From assembly GCF_032854445.1 (NCBI RefSeq), contig NC_088295.1, positions 77,156,028 through 77,220,027 on the forward strand: DNA of 64,000 nt. Direction: 5' to 3'. The position numbers and the translations under genes are program-made. Shown here piece after piece: positions 1 to 14,000 of the stretch; within the stretch, counting starts at the first letter, position 1; each line of letters begins with the position of its first letter. This DNA is from Liolophura sinensis (taxonomy: Eukaryota > Mollusca > Polyplacophora > Chitonida > Chitonidae). A model generated the notes under the pieces. That model worked only from the letters and a program-made list of their open reading frames with translations. It ran no database searches and had not been told where the DNA came from.

Positions 1-59
1 TTAAGGAAAACACATTTTAACTAAAAAATAATAACATTTATTGTCGAAATAATATATTT

Positions 60-346
60 ATGAAATATTAAAGGGGGCCTCCGTAGCTCAGTTGGTTAGC
101 GCGCTAGCGCTGCGTAATAACCCAGAAGCCTCTCACCAATGCAATTGCTATGGCTTCAAGTCCAGCTCATGCTGGCTTCCTCTCCGGCCGTAAGTGGGAA
201 GGTCTTTCAGCAACCTGCGGATAATCGTGGGTTTCCCCCGGCTCTGTCCGGTTTCCTCCCACAATAACCGCCTATTTTCGTATAAGTGAAATATTCTTGA
301 GTGCGGCGTAAAACACCAATCAAATAAATAAATAAATGAAATATAA
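60..346 (+). mobile_element. Full-length tRNA-headed SINE with target-site duplication
   Basis: The head has box A (TAGCTCAGTTGG, 84-95) and a box B-like GCTTCAAGTCC (153-163). The body contains AGCTCATGCTGGCTTCCTCT and TGGGTTTCCCCCGGCTCTG. The end is GTGAAATATTCTTGAGTGCG, a CACCAATC-like stretch and AAATAAATAAATAAAT. ATGAAATAT at 60-68 is repeated at 336-344, a likely target-site duplication. Element body about 69-335. Confidence 0.85.
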
Positions 347-2867
347 AAAAAATCCGTTGGAACCAAAAATGTATTATCAGGAATCAACCTGTCCTACCAA
401 AATTACGAAATACATTCTTTTAGAGGCAAACAAATTACAGATTGACGAGGCAGATGATATCTTTTGTGTGCATATAACAAAGCACACAAAAGCTGGTATC
501 TACTTATCCAAATCTAAACAGCTTTATGCTTGATTTTCCAGACTAACGGCCGACTTTCTACCGGTTTCTCTGAGAGACAACCCTTTTGTCCGGAATTACT
601 CAAAAGATATAATTATCTAAAGATAAGAAACGCTGATGGCAATGACAGGCAAAATACTTTATGTACAATAATAAACGACAAAATTGTCGTGTTTTTTCAT
701 AATAACGATTTTACTGGTTAACCTGTGAAAATACCCTTAAATGATAAAGAATATCTCTTTTGTTGTAAGCTATGTGTAATTTAATTACCGGAGAATCAGG
801 TACAGCTAACGTAATAACAGAGCATGTTCTTCGTCTAGACGAAGATTGTTTGCTCGTAAATAAAGAACAATCAAACAAGACACGTGAAAGCATTTTGTTG
901 TTTATCTGGATATAAAATCTTCCCATTTGAATCAATGATGAGGTTCATAAAAAGAGCGTTCATATTGCCCTGGTTGTGTGCGCGAACCACTTATTGCCCT
1001 AAAAAATCCGACCAAATGTTTGAAGCACTTTTTAAAAGGAGTTTTAGAAAAGACTCATCATGAGTCATAAGAATGCAAGAATGATTTACATAAAATGTTC
1101 TGATTGCTCCATCTGTCTAGGTAAAAATATCATTCTTTGCTCAATGCTTTGTGATATAATCATAACAACTTTGATTTAATCTTCGGTAAGTTGCGCCAAA
1201 ATAACCCTGTTTGGACGCTCTCTTCCAGCATAGATATTCCCACTACAGCGGAATTTAGGTCGTTAATCACAGTCTTTGGCAGAGACAACGGAGAAAATCG
1301 TTCTAAATTAACTGAGCTTTTAACATTGTGGATTTTTCCTTTTTGCTGGGCCCTACAAAAAGTTCTGTTTACTTGCATACCCTTTTTGTTACATTTAACG
1401 GTACCCCAGGCATGGCGAATACGTTTGACTTCGGCTTGACATTCGACAGCTGAGAATGCACGTAAACAAGTGCCAACAGAATTACACCGAAATTTGTTCA
1501 GTCAAAATCCACGGTGTAAATTCAGCATGTCGGAGAACTATAAATTCACCATGTCGGAGAACCACAGATTCACTATTCAGGCTTTAGATACCTAATATAC
1601 GCCCTTATAAAGAAGATCTCCTAGGTGCATCAAAGACATGTCCTACAGTCAAAACATTTAATAATGCAGATCTAATACATCCTTGTCGTATGGAGTTACA
1701 CATAGACAAATATTTTGTAACATGTCCATTACATTTTATTTCATGTCTGATGTCACGGTATAAACTGCCATTGATTCATTTCTAAACGTTTATCTCAACA
1801 CAAAATTCGCACAAATCTTTTTGACTCCCCAAAAAACCCTTTCGTTACACCTTACTATTTTGTAACCTACAAAACATGTCTGAAACGACATAGAGTATCG
1901 GCTATACCACTATCAGGAAGGAATACAGCACCGTCGATTTCCGTGAACAACAAGTTCATTAACCAATCAGTGCACTTGCCATAGTGACATGTCCCTTGAG
2001 TATAAGTTACTATGGACGTTCCGCTTGGCAATTGTGACCTAGGGCTTGTTAGTCGCAACGGTGCATCAAACATATTTATGAGGTCAAGCACTCTGTGCCG
2101 GGACATGAAATCGTTCTGAATATTTACTATTTTTCTTCCGTTTTCTTGAAAGCATTTTGAAAGCTTTAAGAGGTGTAAAGGGAAAAGTTTTCACTGGATG
2201 TTGTTGAAATTTGGTGATTTTAAGATCAAGGTTATGAGGCAAATTTGGGCTGTTTTTGGTTAACTTTGGAAACGTCAAATGGCGGTCAAGACGTTGTGGT
2301 GGTCTTCAGCGCTGGACGCATTGTATATTATATCTGGTAGTGTGGGGTTCAAAACCATTTGATTATTTTTCATTTTTGTCATGCTTTTTCTGCATAAGTT
2401 GGAGGAATACTGTTACAGTTCGTACATGCATGTCGAATTTGTTGAATTGCCCATTGTCTATGTACTTCTGCCGTTAAATCGAGCTATTCGTAGTGTAGCG
2501 GTTCAGATGTTGTTGGTATTTGTCTTATGTGCTTTTGTTTCTTATGATGTCTTCTCAAGCATGCAGGTACCTATGAGTGCGACACCATTCAATCACTTTA
2601 ATCCTGTTTGATATTCAACGTGGCGAGCGAAGCTTGTTAAATGAACAAACCAATCAGGATTCTTTCCCCTGAACTCGGAGACGCCGCTACTATTTGGATC
2701 CGATTTCATAACATTCCCTGAACTCGGGCTATTATCCAGTATGACTTACGCATGAGATTTGAAATTCCTGTACGAAATGAAAGTTCTCCAACAACAGATT
2801 TTCATTGAATCAGATGATAAATATTTATTATGACGAGGGAGGAACCAGCACTTGACACAAGTACCAA
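347..2867. other. Non-coding stretch
   Basis: AT-rich DNA with only short random open frames. A small duplication of ATGTCGGAGAAC-containing sequence lies at about 1525-1565. No gene, RNA or mobile element is recognised. Confidence 0.6.
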
Positions 2868-2982
2868 ACAGTTGAGTGTCATATGGTACAGAGTCTCAGT
2901 TAAGTGTCATATGAGACAGAATCTCAGTTAAGTGTCATATGGGACAGAATCTCAGTTAAGTGTCATATGGGACAAAGTCTTA
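2868..2982. repeat. 28-bp tandem repeat, four units
   Basis: GTTAAGTGTCATATGGGACA followed by GAATCTCA recurs four times with minor changes (the first copies read GAGTGTCATATGGTACAG and ATGAGACAG). Confidence 0.85.
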
Positions 2983-4828
2983 CAAGACTCTTGTCTCAAA
3001 TTATGATGCCAAAGTTCAATTGATTTATTCTGGCATATAATCCACTGTGGTCCACTTTTGATATCTCAGATAATTTCTACTTGCATGGCACTGGAGCTGG
3101 ATTCTCAGTTATCGTGAGACTGATGAGTCCCAGAATTTTGGGACTGGGAAAATTCCCAGATTTTTGACACTGTATTCCCGGCGTCCTGGGACTGATTCCC
3201 ACCAAGTGTCAACTGTCAACTGTCTCTGAATTCTCAAACTGGATCACAAATCACTTTTGCCGATACTGGGACTATTTCCCAATTCACGGTACAAGAATTT
3301 TCCCACTCTTAATAAAATAGCTACTTACTGCGAATGCTTATCAGCAATTTGGTGACTACTCTCGGCAAATTCCAAGGCCATCTGCAGACGCTGAAAAATT
3401 CGCCTATTTATAGATTTCCACATGGTGTAGGAGGAGCCATGAACCGAATCAGGAGACTCGGATTGGTCACAAGAGACACTTTTGACAGTTTATAAACACA
3501 GATGACACGATGATCATCGCGATCGCAGCCAAGAACTCCAAAAAAATGGCTTTGTTTGGAGCCAAAATGTAAATGTCAGTGTCTGAAAAGTCCATATTTT
3601 TATCCATATTACTCAAAAAGTATAAGCAATTTCCACACAAGGGTATTAAATGATAAATTCGTTTTCAAACTGTGGTGGGAAAATCCTGGTCCGCTTTCTA
3701 AAAGCCTCTAAGTTCGGGTTCTACAGACATCCTAATGACCATAAATGTACAAAAATGGCGGCAACACAAACTTCTGCTTTCGAGGTTGAACTGAGGACAA
3801 TGCATGTCATATTTTATGTCTGAAACAAGAACGAAAATAGAAGGTAAATATTTTCCAGATAAGGCAGTGGCATAGAATTTCGTAACTTCTACATTACCAT
3901 CATTACATTGCTGAAAAATACTTATAATTATCCCAAATATGTAGGAACGCCCATAAAATAACAACATCACTCGTCCATGAAACAAATAAACGTAAGTTTA
4001 AAACTTCCCACAAGAATAAATGAACGCTATATTGTCAAAATATTGACTTTGTAAATTAATTAGTATAGCCTCAGATGACGATCTTAACAAAGCTTCCGTG
4101 AAAATTCATTAAGAAATGAATATATGAAACTTCCCTGCGTTAAATTTATTTCCTAAATCCTACTTCCTTAAATTCCGCTACAGTAGTCATCTGTTCATAA
4201 ACAGATGTTTGCCAAAGCCAAATTTCTCCGGTCGTGGCAAATTTGTTTAGTGTATTACTTTCATAGTGTTTTCTTATTTGACATTCAGTTCGGCGTTGAT
4301 GCTTTGTCACTGGTATCGCCGTAAGGAAGGTGACAGCTTTAATTACTTTTTGTTACGGTGACATAAAAAATTTAATTAGCTGATTTAAAGTGTCAATTTG
4401 TTCAATTTTTTAAATATACCAAATTATATATCCAGGCCACACGGGATGTATACATGACCATGTAAAAAGTGGCATGGGATAATGCTCTATATTTAAACAT
4501 TAGTAAAAGTCGGAGCCCCAAGCTGAATTTTATATGTTTTTGCGAGTTCATTTTTTTTAGAACAATACCGAGAGTAGGACAGTCTGTCCTGCAGCAACTG
4601 GGAGTTACGTGGTGTAAAACACGGTGGTGTAATTGGAATTGATTAAAGAAATTCTGTTTTGTGACGTACAGCTAGTTTAAGTGTCTATAGCTCGACCTAC
4701 ACCGGTCATGCGACTTTGGAACATTATATCAACATTCTGTTTAAGCACCAATGCATTGGCACGAACCGTTCAACGCAATCAAACCGCCTTTCAGATACAT
4801 GCATTGGATAGTATTTCAGGTTTCGAGT
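2983..4828. other. Non-coding stretch
   Basis: No gene is recognised. Around 3120-3170 the sequence is rich in short palindromic TCCCAG/CTGGGA motifs (see findings). The rest is plain AT-rich DNA. Confidence 0.55.
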
Positions 4829-5056
4829 TTTAACCCAGGAGCTTCTCGCCAATGCGGTCCGCACGAGTTCAAGTCCAGCTCATGCTGAATTCCTCTCCGG
4901 TCATACGTGGTAAGGTCTGTTAGCAGCCTACGGATGGCCCAGGGTGTGCCCCGCTCTCTGCTCGATTTCCTCTCACCATAATGCTCGCCGCCGTCGTATA
5001 AGTGAAATATTTCTGAGTAATGCGAAAAGCACCAAACAAATAAATAAATGAAAATA
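4829..5056 (+). mobile_element. 5'-truncated SINE
   Basis: The copy begins within the tRNA-related part (AACCCAGGAGCTTCTCGCC). It continues through AGTTCAAGTCCAGCTCATGC and CCATAATGCTCGCCGCCGTC to the AACAAATAAATAAATG tail. Many substitutions mark it as an old copy. Confidence 0.8.
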
Positions 5057-5099
5057 TTTCGAGTTTAAAGAATAATTTTGTTTTTATGCCTGCAATTTC

Positions 5100-5312
5100 T
5101 AACCCTTCATTCTGATGTCACTGATAATTGATATCTGCTTCTCTTTGCTCTCTCAGATATCATTAAAACCTTATGGCTCTTCACTTTGTTCTTTCAGATA
5201 TCATTGAAAATTGATGGCTCCCACTCCTTGTTTTCTCTAATATCACTGAAAACTTTTCTTCTTTTTCCCCAGTAAAATTCTTGAGTATGACGTTAAATAC
5301 CCAGCTGTAAAA
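5100..5312. repeat. Imperfect tandem repeat plus SINE-tail scrap
   Basis: Three imperfect copies of a TCTTTCAGATATCATTGAAA-containing unit (roughly 45-55 bp) span about 5140-5260. A short SINE 3' piece, AAAATTCTTGAGTATGACGT, follows at about 5273-5300. Confidence 0.6.
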
Positions 5313-8300
5313 GTGACATGCTGAAAAAAAAATTTGGGATAGAAAAAAAAATTATGTGGTGAAAGAACGTGGTTTTTTAACGAAAATCGAGGCCCCAAGT
5401 TTACAAGTTCACATAATTGACCAGTCATAAGGGTTACGCTATGATCTCATCTATATATAGGGGCTATACTGTTTGTGTGTCAGTGCCATTGTGCTTTTGC
5501 GAATTAACTTTTATCGTTTGCAAATTATACGTTCTCAGTCCAAAAATATTCATTTAGACGACGAGGAACGCCAACACGACTTATAGTATAACCTTCAACA
5601 ATCTGGGATTATTATTTGTAAAGTTAACCAAATAATACAATAAGATTAAAGCTACATGTATTCAAATAGTGTCTGACATATAACTGTAGCAGTTGAGATG
5701 AAAAGGGCGGGGCTGCACGCTATATTTTGTATTTCACTTTTTATTTTAACCGGTTACAGCAACCACATCTTTGATAATGGGGTCAGTAGTACCTTGAAAG
5801 AAATATAGAGAATGAAAATGTATACACTTGTACCGGTTGTTCTTTACGTAGTGAATTTAGTGAAACCACTCCATACTAGAGTTTATACGCAAAAATGTTT
5901 CACTTATACGGCGGGAAGAAATCGCGCAGGGCCCGAGGGAAACCCACAACAATCCTTAGGTTATATATGGTGTTAAAAAGAATGTTGCTCATAATTCACT
6001 GGTGTTCACATGCCACATTAGCCATCATGGTTCATAACTAACGACGCAGATACGCTAAGTCTTTATAGCTGGTTTCTATAGATGTTACCAGGTCACACGA
6101 TGTCAGAACAGATATATCAAAAATTAATCAGTTGTCTCATATAGAGTTACAATATTACAGTTGGGTGAAATATAACCTTCCTTACTTCAACAATAGTACC
6201 AGAATAGCTCAGTATATAAAGACTGCTTCCATTAGACCGTGCACATTCATCGTGGATCTGCAAGGGAAAACCGCACGTATTATCTGTGGCAGGAATTTGC
6301 GTTTGATAAGTTAACTTGTGGCGACGTAATGCCTACAATGCTGGTTGTCATGGTAGTTAAGTACTCTTAACGGTAAGAGGGTTTCTTCCAAGTGGACCCT
6401 GTTCTTTACCGTCGGAAACATGTGTTTGGCGAACCTTAAAAGTTAAAAATTGTGAATGGTTGGATAATATTAGAAGTTTGCCGATTCCAGCTACATTAAT
6501 ATGGCTACTCGTGCCTTAATCGTTGTAAACGATCTCAAAATGGTGTCTTGCTTGTAGTTACTAGTTCAAGCTTATGAGCTCTTCCTTCGTGGCGATAAAG
6601 AACACCTTGCAGCCTACTGGCATGCAGTCTAATACAGTAACGTGTCAGATATTTTTCTAAGATGGTTAACTGGAATTGAACCAACAGTTTTTTCGGTATT
6701 GCCAGTTTAATGTCACATCTTTTTGGATGAAATAACAGAAAAAAATGAAGTATGATTTTTTTGATTATTTTGAACGGTTCATTTAAATATGTTTGAACGA
6801 GGTGATGTCTCTTCCTCGGTCATAACGATCTAAAGCTATGTGCTCGCTTGCACTTTACTGTACATCCTTTATTTATTTATTTATTTGACTGGAGTTTTAT
6901 GCTGTACTCAAGAATATTTCCTGCCGTACGACAGACAAGTAAGCTGATAACACATTTATGTAGTACGCGTGTACTGCAGCTTGACAGTAATGAAAACGGT
7001 CTATTTGACCGCGATTTGGGTGTCATTGAGAGGCCCGTTAGTACGTCCACCATGCATTGTGAAACTGCAGTGGAATGGTAACAAGTTGATAACGTTGAGT
7101 AGTGTGTGCCCAGCCCTCGGCTGGGACAGGCCATCAGCTCTAAACCTGGTCACTCTAGTGTATAAGTTAATAGATCTTCTGTTCTGCGATAAGCACCAAC
7201 TGAAGTTAACGAAAATAAAGACTTTCTTACATATGAAACGACTGAAAATGGTAGCAGAAAAATAGACTACATATGTTTGCTTTTTGGTCCCATCTTGTCT
7301 TCTTCAATAAAAAATTCGTTCATGCTAAGGAAATGCATTCATGCCATGACAATTATCTTCAATTTTAGTTCTGTTCATTTCTTTAAAGCTTGATCAACAC
7401 CGACATGGTTTGATGTACCTTGTGGCAAACTCTCCAAAGCTCTGATGAAAAATAATTTCCACAGGAGCCGAATTCAGTTAGGGTAATTTACCATCTTAAC
7501 CGAGGCGTACATATCAGTCCAAAAACAACGCACTGAGGGTGAGAAAGAAATAGGCACATTGATCAACAATCTTATCTATTACCACAGCTAGCACAGCTAG
7601 TCGCCGGTACTGTCTGCACCTTTCCAGACAGTTACATTCATATGTTTAATTCCTGTATTTCGTATCCGGGTTCCGTTTTCTCTGTCCCATTGATCAGTCA
7701 AATAAAGGATAAACATATTACAGTTGGGGTTAAGTGTTAGATAGTTTAATTTTCCCTATAGCAGAGCCAGCTTGGCTCTAAAGTAAATGTCGCGAGATTT
7801 AAGTGAAATGTTCAAGAGCGTGAAATCATGGTGAGGTCATATGACCTCCTCCTGCCTCAGTCGCACTAACTAAGTCACAGTGTGAAGTTAACTTCACAGT
7901 TGGTTGTGTAAGACCTTCTGAATCTCGACAATTCACTTGACAATGCACGCATTTATATAGCACTTCATCATACAATCTACGCTGGGCTCACACAGCGAAG
8001 GGTGGCGATTAGCTTACGGCTTGAAGTGTTAAAAAGAAAGAAACCCCCGCAAGAATTTCCCTGGGTCAAGAGGCGATGAGAGCCTCTTTAAGCCTGTTTA
8101 ATTTTATGGTTAGTTGTCCCCTTCGGTTATCTCCGTCTGAGAAAGTCTCACACTGCTTCAGTTACGAACCACTGGGCACACCTCTGGAAAATGCGATAAC
8201 TGTCGTGGTTCAAATTACACACCTTAAGGCTATTTAAACGTGCTCACTAAAAACACCGTCTACTTTGTCCTGGGCCTTATTCAAAATTGAGGTATTCTTA

Positions 8301-11067
8301 CCATTCAGACTTAACGCGTGACATAATTTCTGTTCTAGAACTGGTTCATTTTAAGCTGAGCGTGCATGATGAAAACCTAGGTCAAGCCATGCGCACAAAA
8401 CACTAGTTATTTGTCTTCCGGTTTGGATATAATGCACTCAAACGCTCAGCATCAGTCTATGGTGACCTGAATGGACCATACTATAATGTTATATCGTAAA
8501 CCGAATTTTTTAACTTTTATTTTGAACTTTGGATGAAACTGCTTTTTCTACTGCCTAGTCATGTAAGTAACAGAGCTATTCTAACATCGTTTCTCCTACC
8601 ATAATGCTACCAGCTGTCGTATAGGTGAAATATTCTTGAGTTATATATATTAATATTAATATTTATTTATTTATTAAATACATTGTTATGATAAACCGTT
8701 TGTCATTGACTTTTGAAGTGCTTAAGTGGGCCCTGACCCAAAGGAAAGAAAATGAAACCAAATTGGAGAGAGTTTGTGCGAAACAATGGTGTTTTTTCTG
8801 AACTGAGTGACACCCAGACACGATGTTATTTGTTCAGCACATGTTGAGGCTGAAAACACTTTAGATAAGCTAAGCAGTGTAGTTATCACACTACCATGTG
8901 ACGTCAGATTCCTTTGGTCACTGTGTACCTATTAAGAAAAATATGACTTGTGTAATGTTATTCAACATCACGTTACGCGTGGACTACAGGTCGACAGTGT
9001 AACCTGTGTTGATGAAGTTATTAAAATATAAAGCTAAGTTACATTTTGGGCTAAATAACTATACCTGAGTCAAGGTGCGATATGAATTATAATTTAGTCC
9101 CCTTGAATTCAGAAATTACATTCTTTTGTGCCATGTAATGGCCGCCAGGTTTTGCAAGACCATGGTAACCCGATCAGATTTTGAGTACACTTACTTTCAC
9201 TCCGCAAACATCTGTGAACAGAAAATCTAAATACTGTAGGTAAATATCAACATGAATAGTCCTCCATGGCTGTACATTTCTTCGTGTAGCTGACAAAATC
9301 GCTTTGTTGGCTTTTTCATAAATGTCTACGCTTTCATTCATTCGAGTGAGAAATGCCATCACTGGATAAGAGGACAACTGCAATTTTCATCAGATTCGGA
9401 GAAGAGTACAAGCAGTGTTTGTATATAAGTGAACATATGGGAAAAAAACAAGAGTATATTATCATCTTAAGGACAATGAATATGTTTCCTTCCTTGCCAT
9501 TAAATCATAGCAACAATTCTCTGAGAATAACTTTCAATCAGTCTTTTACAGGTTAAGCGGACATGTCTCCATTCACCCTTGGAAATTTGATATTGCCGAA
9601 CACTTTCTTGAGTAGCTGCCGAGTTGTCTAAGGAAGCAACTTTTTGTCAGTTTTATCCGTTGTCTGACTTAGTAGGGGAGTTGTTAAGCAGTAGTTCATG
9701 CCGGGAATATATAAAGCAGTTTTGTTAGCAGCAATATTGTCTAAGTACATGTTTAAGCTACGATATTTGTAAGTAATGCTTACTGAATCGCTTCAACACA
9801 GTTACCTACAAACCTACAGGCCAATTCAAACAAGCATTAGACTTGATATAACGCATGCCTGCTTCAACTTATACTGGATATTAGCTAGGACGTTCAGGTC
9901 TTTATAATCATAGTTGTTGGACATAAATTGTCCATGTAGGCCTATATTGGTAGATCACTGGTATCGAATTCCCTACCGAAAAAGGTCTTCTCCGTGCTTG
10001 ACTTGTCGCTCAGCCTTCATGTCAGCGATAACCCTCGAAGCGAGACTTTGGTTTTGACATGTACATGAACGCACCGGATATACCCATAACTGTATATGAT
10101 ATCCTGTGTCATTCATTTATGTGCATATGTCACCTTCCAATCCAGAGCTAACTAGGCCAAGGCTTATTCTTCGAATCACATTTTGAATTTTGTCCGTTAA
10201 ACAACCGGAAAGGTATAACAGCATGAAAGGTAAGAAAACTACAAACAATTCATAACGCTTGTTTTAGTTGCGCCATGACATATTTTGCTGGAATGACCAA
10301 ATCCACATATAGTTATCTAAAATATTTGATTTACTCAAATGCCTGCAAATTTGCTACCTCAAATACGAACATTTAGGCATACGTGGTTTCTTATTGTTGT
10401 TATCATCTATAGGCTTTACTTACTGTAAAGACCGAGACGTTGTTCTGGTAGTGCTCATGTCTTTTTCGGTGTTTGCCTGGACGTTTTCTCACAGGTATAC
10501 ACCACATAAACGAAACTCATTGGCGTATTATTTGTAAACATCATTTGAAACATTGCTGGTAAAGAGATGAAGGATTAGCAATGTGAACTTCTTTTAGTTT
10601 TATTTTTTGTACGGAAGCACGCTTAAAATGAAACGTACAAACTGCATCTGAAGTGTACAACGAATAATAATACTGAGCTCTTATGTACAGAATTATTTCA
10701 ACGTAAATTCGCACTTCAAAAATACGAATTCACACTATTTCAAAGACTACATATATCCAATATGCTTTGTTTGTGATTTAATTCCGATCGCCGTTTCGTT
10801 ATTAATTGTTGGTGTATGTTCGTACTTCCTATAGGTGATTAGTACAAGAGCAATTATTGCTTCCATATTTGTGAAAGACGAATGGTCTTAAACTATTGAT
10901 AGATTGTGTAAATGACCAACGTCGACCGCACATTGTCACGAAGTAGTGAGACCAGTGAAATGTAAAAAAAGCCTTTGGCCAAGCCCGTTTGTTTTAATCT
11001 AACCTCAAGTGACCTAACGATGTGAACGCAAACTCTTCTAACCTTTAGCTCACGGCACACTCCATTT
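5313..11067. other. Non-coding stretch with SINE scraps
   Basis: No gene is recognised. Reversed SINE pieces lie at about 5895-5955 (TTTCACTTATACGGCGG) and 6869-6926 (TTTATTTATTTGACTGGAG, TACTCAAGAATATTTCC). A forward 3' piece lies at about 8597-8642 (CTCCTACCATAATGCTACC, GTGAAATATTCTTGAGT), followed by TATATTAATATTAATATTTA. Open stretches (for example 6969-7265) show no domain. Confidence 0.6.
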
Positions 11068-14000
11068 AGGTGAGATGTGAACAGCGGTTGTCCCTGTTGC
11101 GTTTATACCTGACTGTCAAGTGCGTACGTGTGATGTGAACAGTAGATGTGCCACTTGTTGTATGTACGTGTGATGTGACCAGTAGATATGCCGCGTTTGT
11201 CCATAACTGACTGTCATGTGTGTACGTGTGATGTAAACAGCAGTTGTGACCTTTGTATCAATAACTGACTGTCGTCTGTGTATGTGTGATGTGACCAGCA
11301 GTTGTGACACTTGTGTCTATAGCTCACTGCCATGTATGTAAGTGTGTTGTGAACAGTACATGTGGCATTTGTGTTTATAGCTAACCGCCATGTATGCACG
11401 TGTGATGTGACCAGCAGTTGTGCAACTTGTGGCTATCGTTGACTGTCACGGATGTACGTGTGATGTGATCAGCAGTTGTGACACTTGTGTCTATAGCTCA
11501 CTGCCATGTATGTAAGTGTGTTGTGAACAGTACATGTGGCATTTTTGTCTATAGCTAACCGCCATGTATGCACGTGTGATGTGACCAGCAGTTGTGCAAC
11601 TTGTGGCTATCGTTGACTGTCATGGATGTACGTGTGATGTGACCACCAGTTGTGACACTTGTGTCCATAGCTCACTGCCATGTATGTAAGTGTGTTGTGA
11701 ACAGTACATGTGGCATTTGTGTCTATAGCTGACTGTCGTCTGTGTATGTGTGATGTGACCAACAGTTGTGACACTTGTGTCTATAGCTCACTGCCGTGTA
11801 TGTAAGTGTGTTGTGAACAGTACATGTGGCATTTGTGCCTATAGCTGACTGTCGTCTGTGTATGTGTGATGTGACCAACAGTTGTGACACTTGTGTCTAT
11901 AGCTCACTGCCATGTATGTAAGTGTGTTGTGAACAGTACATGTGGCATTTGTGTCTATAGCTGACTGTCGTCTGTGTATGTGTGATGTGACCAACAGTTG
12001 TGACACTTGTGTCCATAGCTCACTGCCATGTATGTAAGTGTGTTGTGAACAGTACATGTGGCATTTGTGTCTATAGCTGACTGTCGTCTGTGTATGTGTG
12101 ATGTGACCAACAGTTGTGACACTTGTGTCTATAGCTCACTGCCGTGTATGTAAGTGTGATGTGACCAGTAGATGTGCCACATGTGTCTACAGCTGACCGC
12201 CATGTATGCACGTGTGATGTGACCAGCAGTTGTGCAACTTGTGGCTATCGTTGACTGTCACGGATATACGTGTGATGTGATCAATAGTTGTGACACTTGT
12301 GTATGTGTACGTGTGATGTGACCAGTGCGTGTGGCATTTGTGTCAATAGCTGACTATGATGTATGTACCTGTGATGTAAGCAGCAGTTGTGACACTTGTG
12401 CCTATAGCTGACTGTCGTCTGTGTATGTGTGATGTGACCAGCAGTTGTGACACTTGTGCCTATAGCTGACTGTCATGTATGTACGCGTGTTGTGACCAGT
12501 ACGTGTGGCATTTTTGTCTATAGCTGACTGTCATGTATGTTCCTGTGATGTGAACAGCAGTTGTGACCTTTGTTTCTATAGCTGATTGTCGTGTGTGTAA
12601 GTGTGATGTGACTAGCAGTTGTGACATTTGTGTCTATAGCTGACTGTCATCTATGTAGGTACGTGTGATGTGACCAGTGCGTGTGGCATTTGTGTCCATA
12701 GCTGACTATCATGTATGTACGTGTGATGTGACCAGCAGGTGTGACACTTGTGCCTATAGCTGACTGTCATGTATGTACGCGTGTTGTGACCAGTACGTGT
12801 GGCATTTTTGTCTATAGCTGACTGTCATGTATGTTCCTGTGATGTGAACAGCAGTTGTGACCTTTGTTTCTATAGCTGATTGTCGTGTGTGTAAGTGTGA
12901 TGTGACTAGCAGTTGTGACATTTGTGTCTATAGCTGACTGTCATCTATGTAGGTACGTGTGATGTGACCAGTGCGTGTGGCATTTGTGTCCATAGCTGAC
13001 TATCATGTATGCACGTGTGATGTGACCAGCAGTTGTGCAACTTGTGGCTATCGTTGACTGTCACGGATATACGTGTGATGTGATCAATAGTTGTGACACT
13101 TGTGTATGTGTACGTGTGATGTGACCAGTGCGTGTGGCATTTGTGTCAATAGCTGACTATGATGTATGTACCTGTGATGTAAGCAGCAGTTGTGACACTT
13201 GTGCCTATAGCTGACTGTCGTCTGTGTATGTGTGATGTGACCAGCAGTTGTGACACTTGTGCCTATAGCTGACTGTCATGTATGTACGCGTGTTGTGACC
13301 AGTACGTGTGGCATTTTTGTCTATAGCTGACTGTCATGTATGTTCCTGTGATGTGAACAGCAGTTGTGACCTTTGTTTCTATAGCTGATTGTCGTGTGTG
13401 TAAGTGTGATGTGACTAGCAGTTGTGACATTTGTGTCTATAGCTGACTGTCATCTATGTAGGTACGTGTGATGTGACCAGTGCGTGTGGCATTTGTGTCC
13501 ATAGCTGACTATCATGTATGTACGTGTGATGTGACCAGCAGGTGTGACACTTGTGCCTATAGCTGACTATCATGTATGTACGTGTGATGTGACCAGCAGT
13601 TGTTACACATGTCTATAGCTAACTGTCATGTGTGTACGTTTGATGTGACCATTTCCTCTGACGTTTGTGTCTATAGCTGACTGTTATGTAAGTACGCGTG
13701 ATGTGACCAGTGCATGTGACATCTGTGTCTATAGCTGACTGCCATGTATGTACGTGTGATGTGACAAGCAGTTGTGACGCTTGTGTGTATAGCTGACTGT
13801 CATATGTGTATCTGTGATGTGGCCAGTACATGTGGCATTTGTGTTCATAGCTGACTGTCTGTGTACGTGTGGTGTGAATAGCAGTTGTGACACTTTTGTC
13901 TACAGCTGACTGTTTTGTGTGTACGTGTGATGTGACCAGCATTTGTGACACTTGTGTTTATAGCTGAATGTCATCTGTGTACGTGTGATGTGACCAGCAG

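Noticed and set aside
82-165. Functional tRNA gene
   Set aside because: Box A and box B are present, but they belong to the head of a SINE with an AAATAAAT tail and target-site duplication. The cloverleaf is not intact and the same head recurs in other copies.
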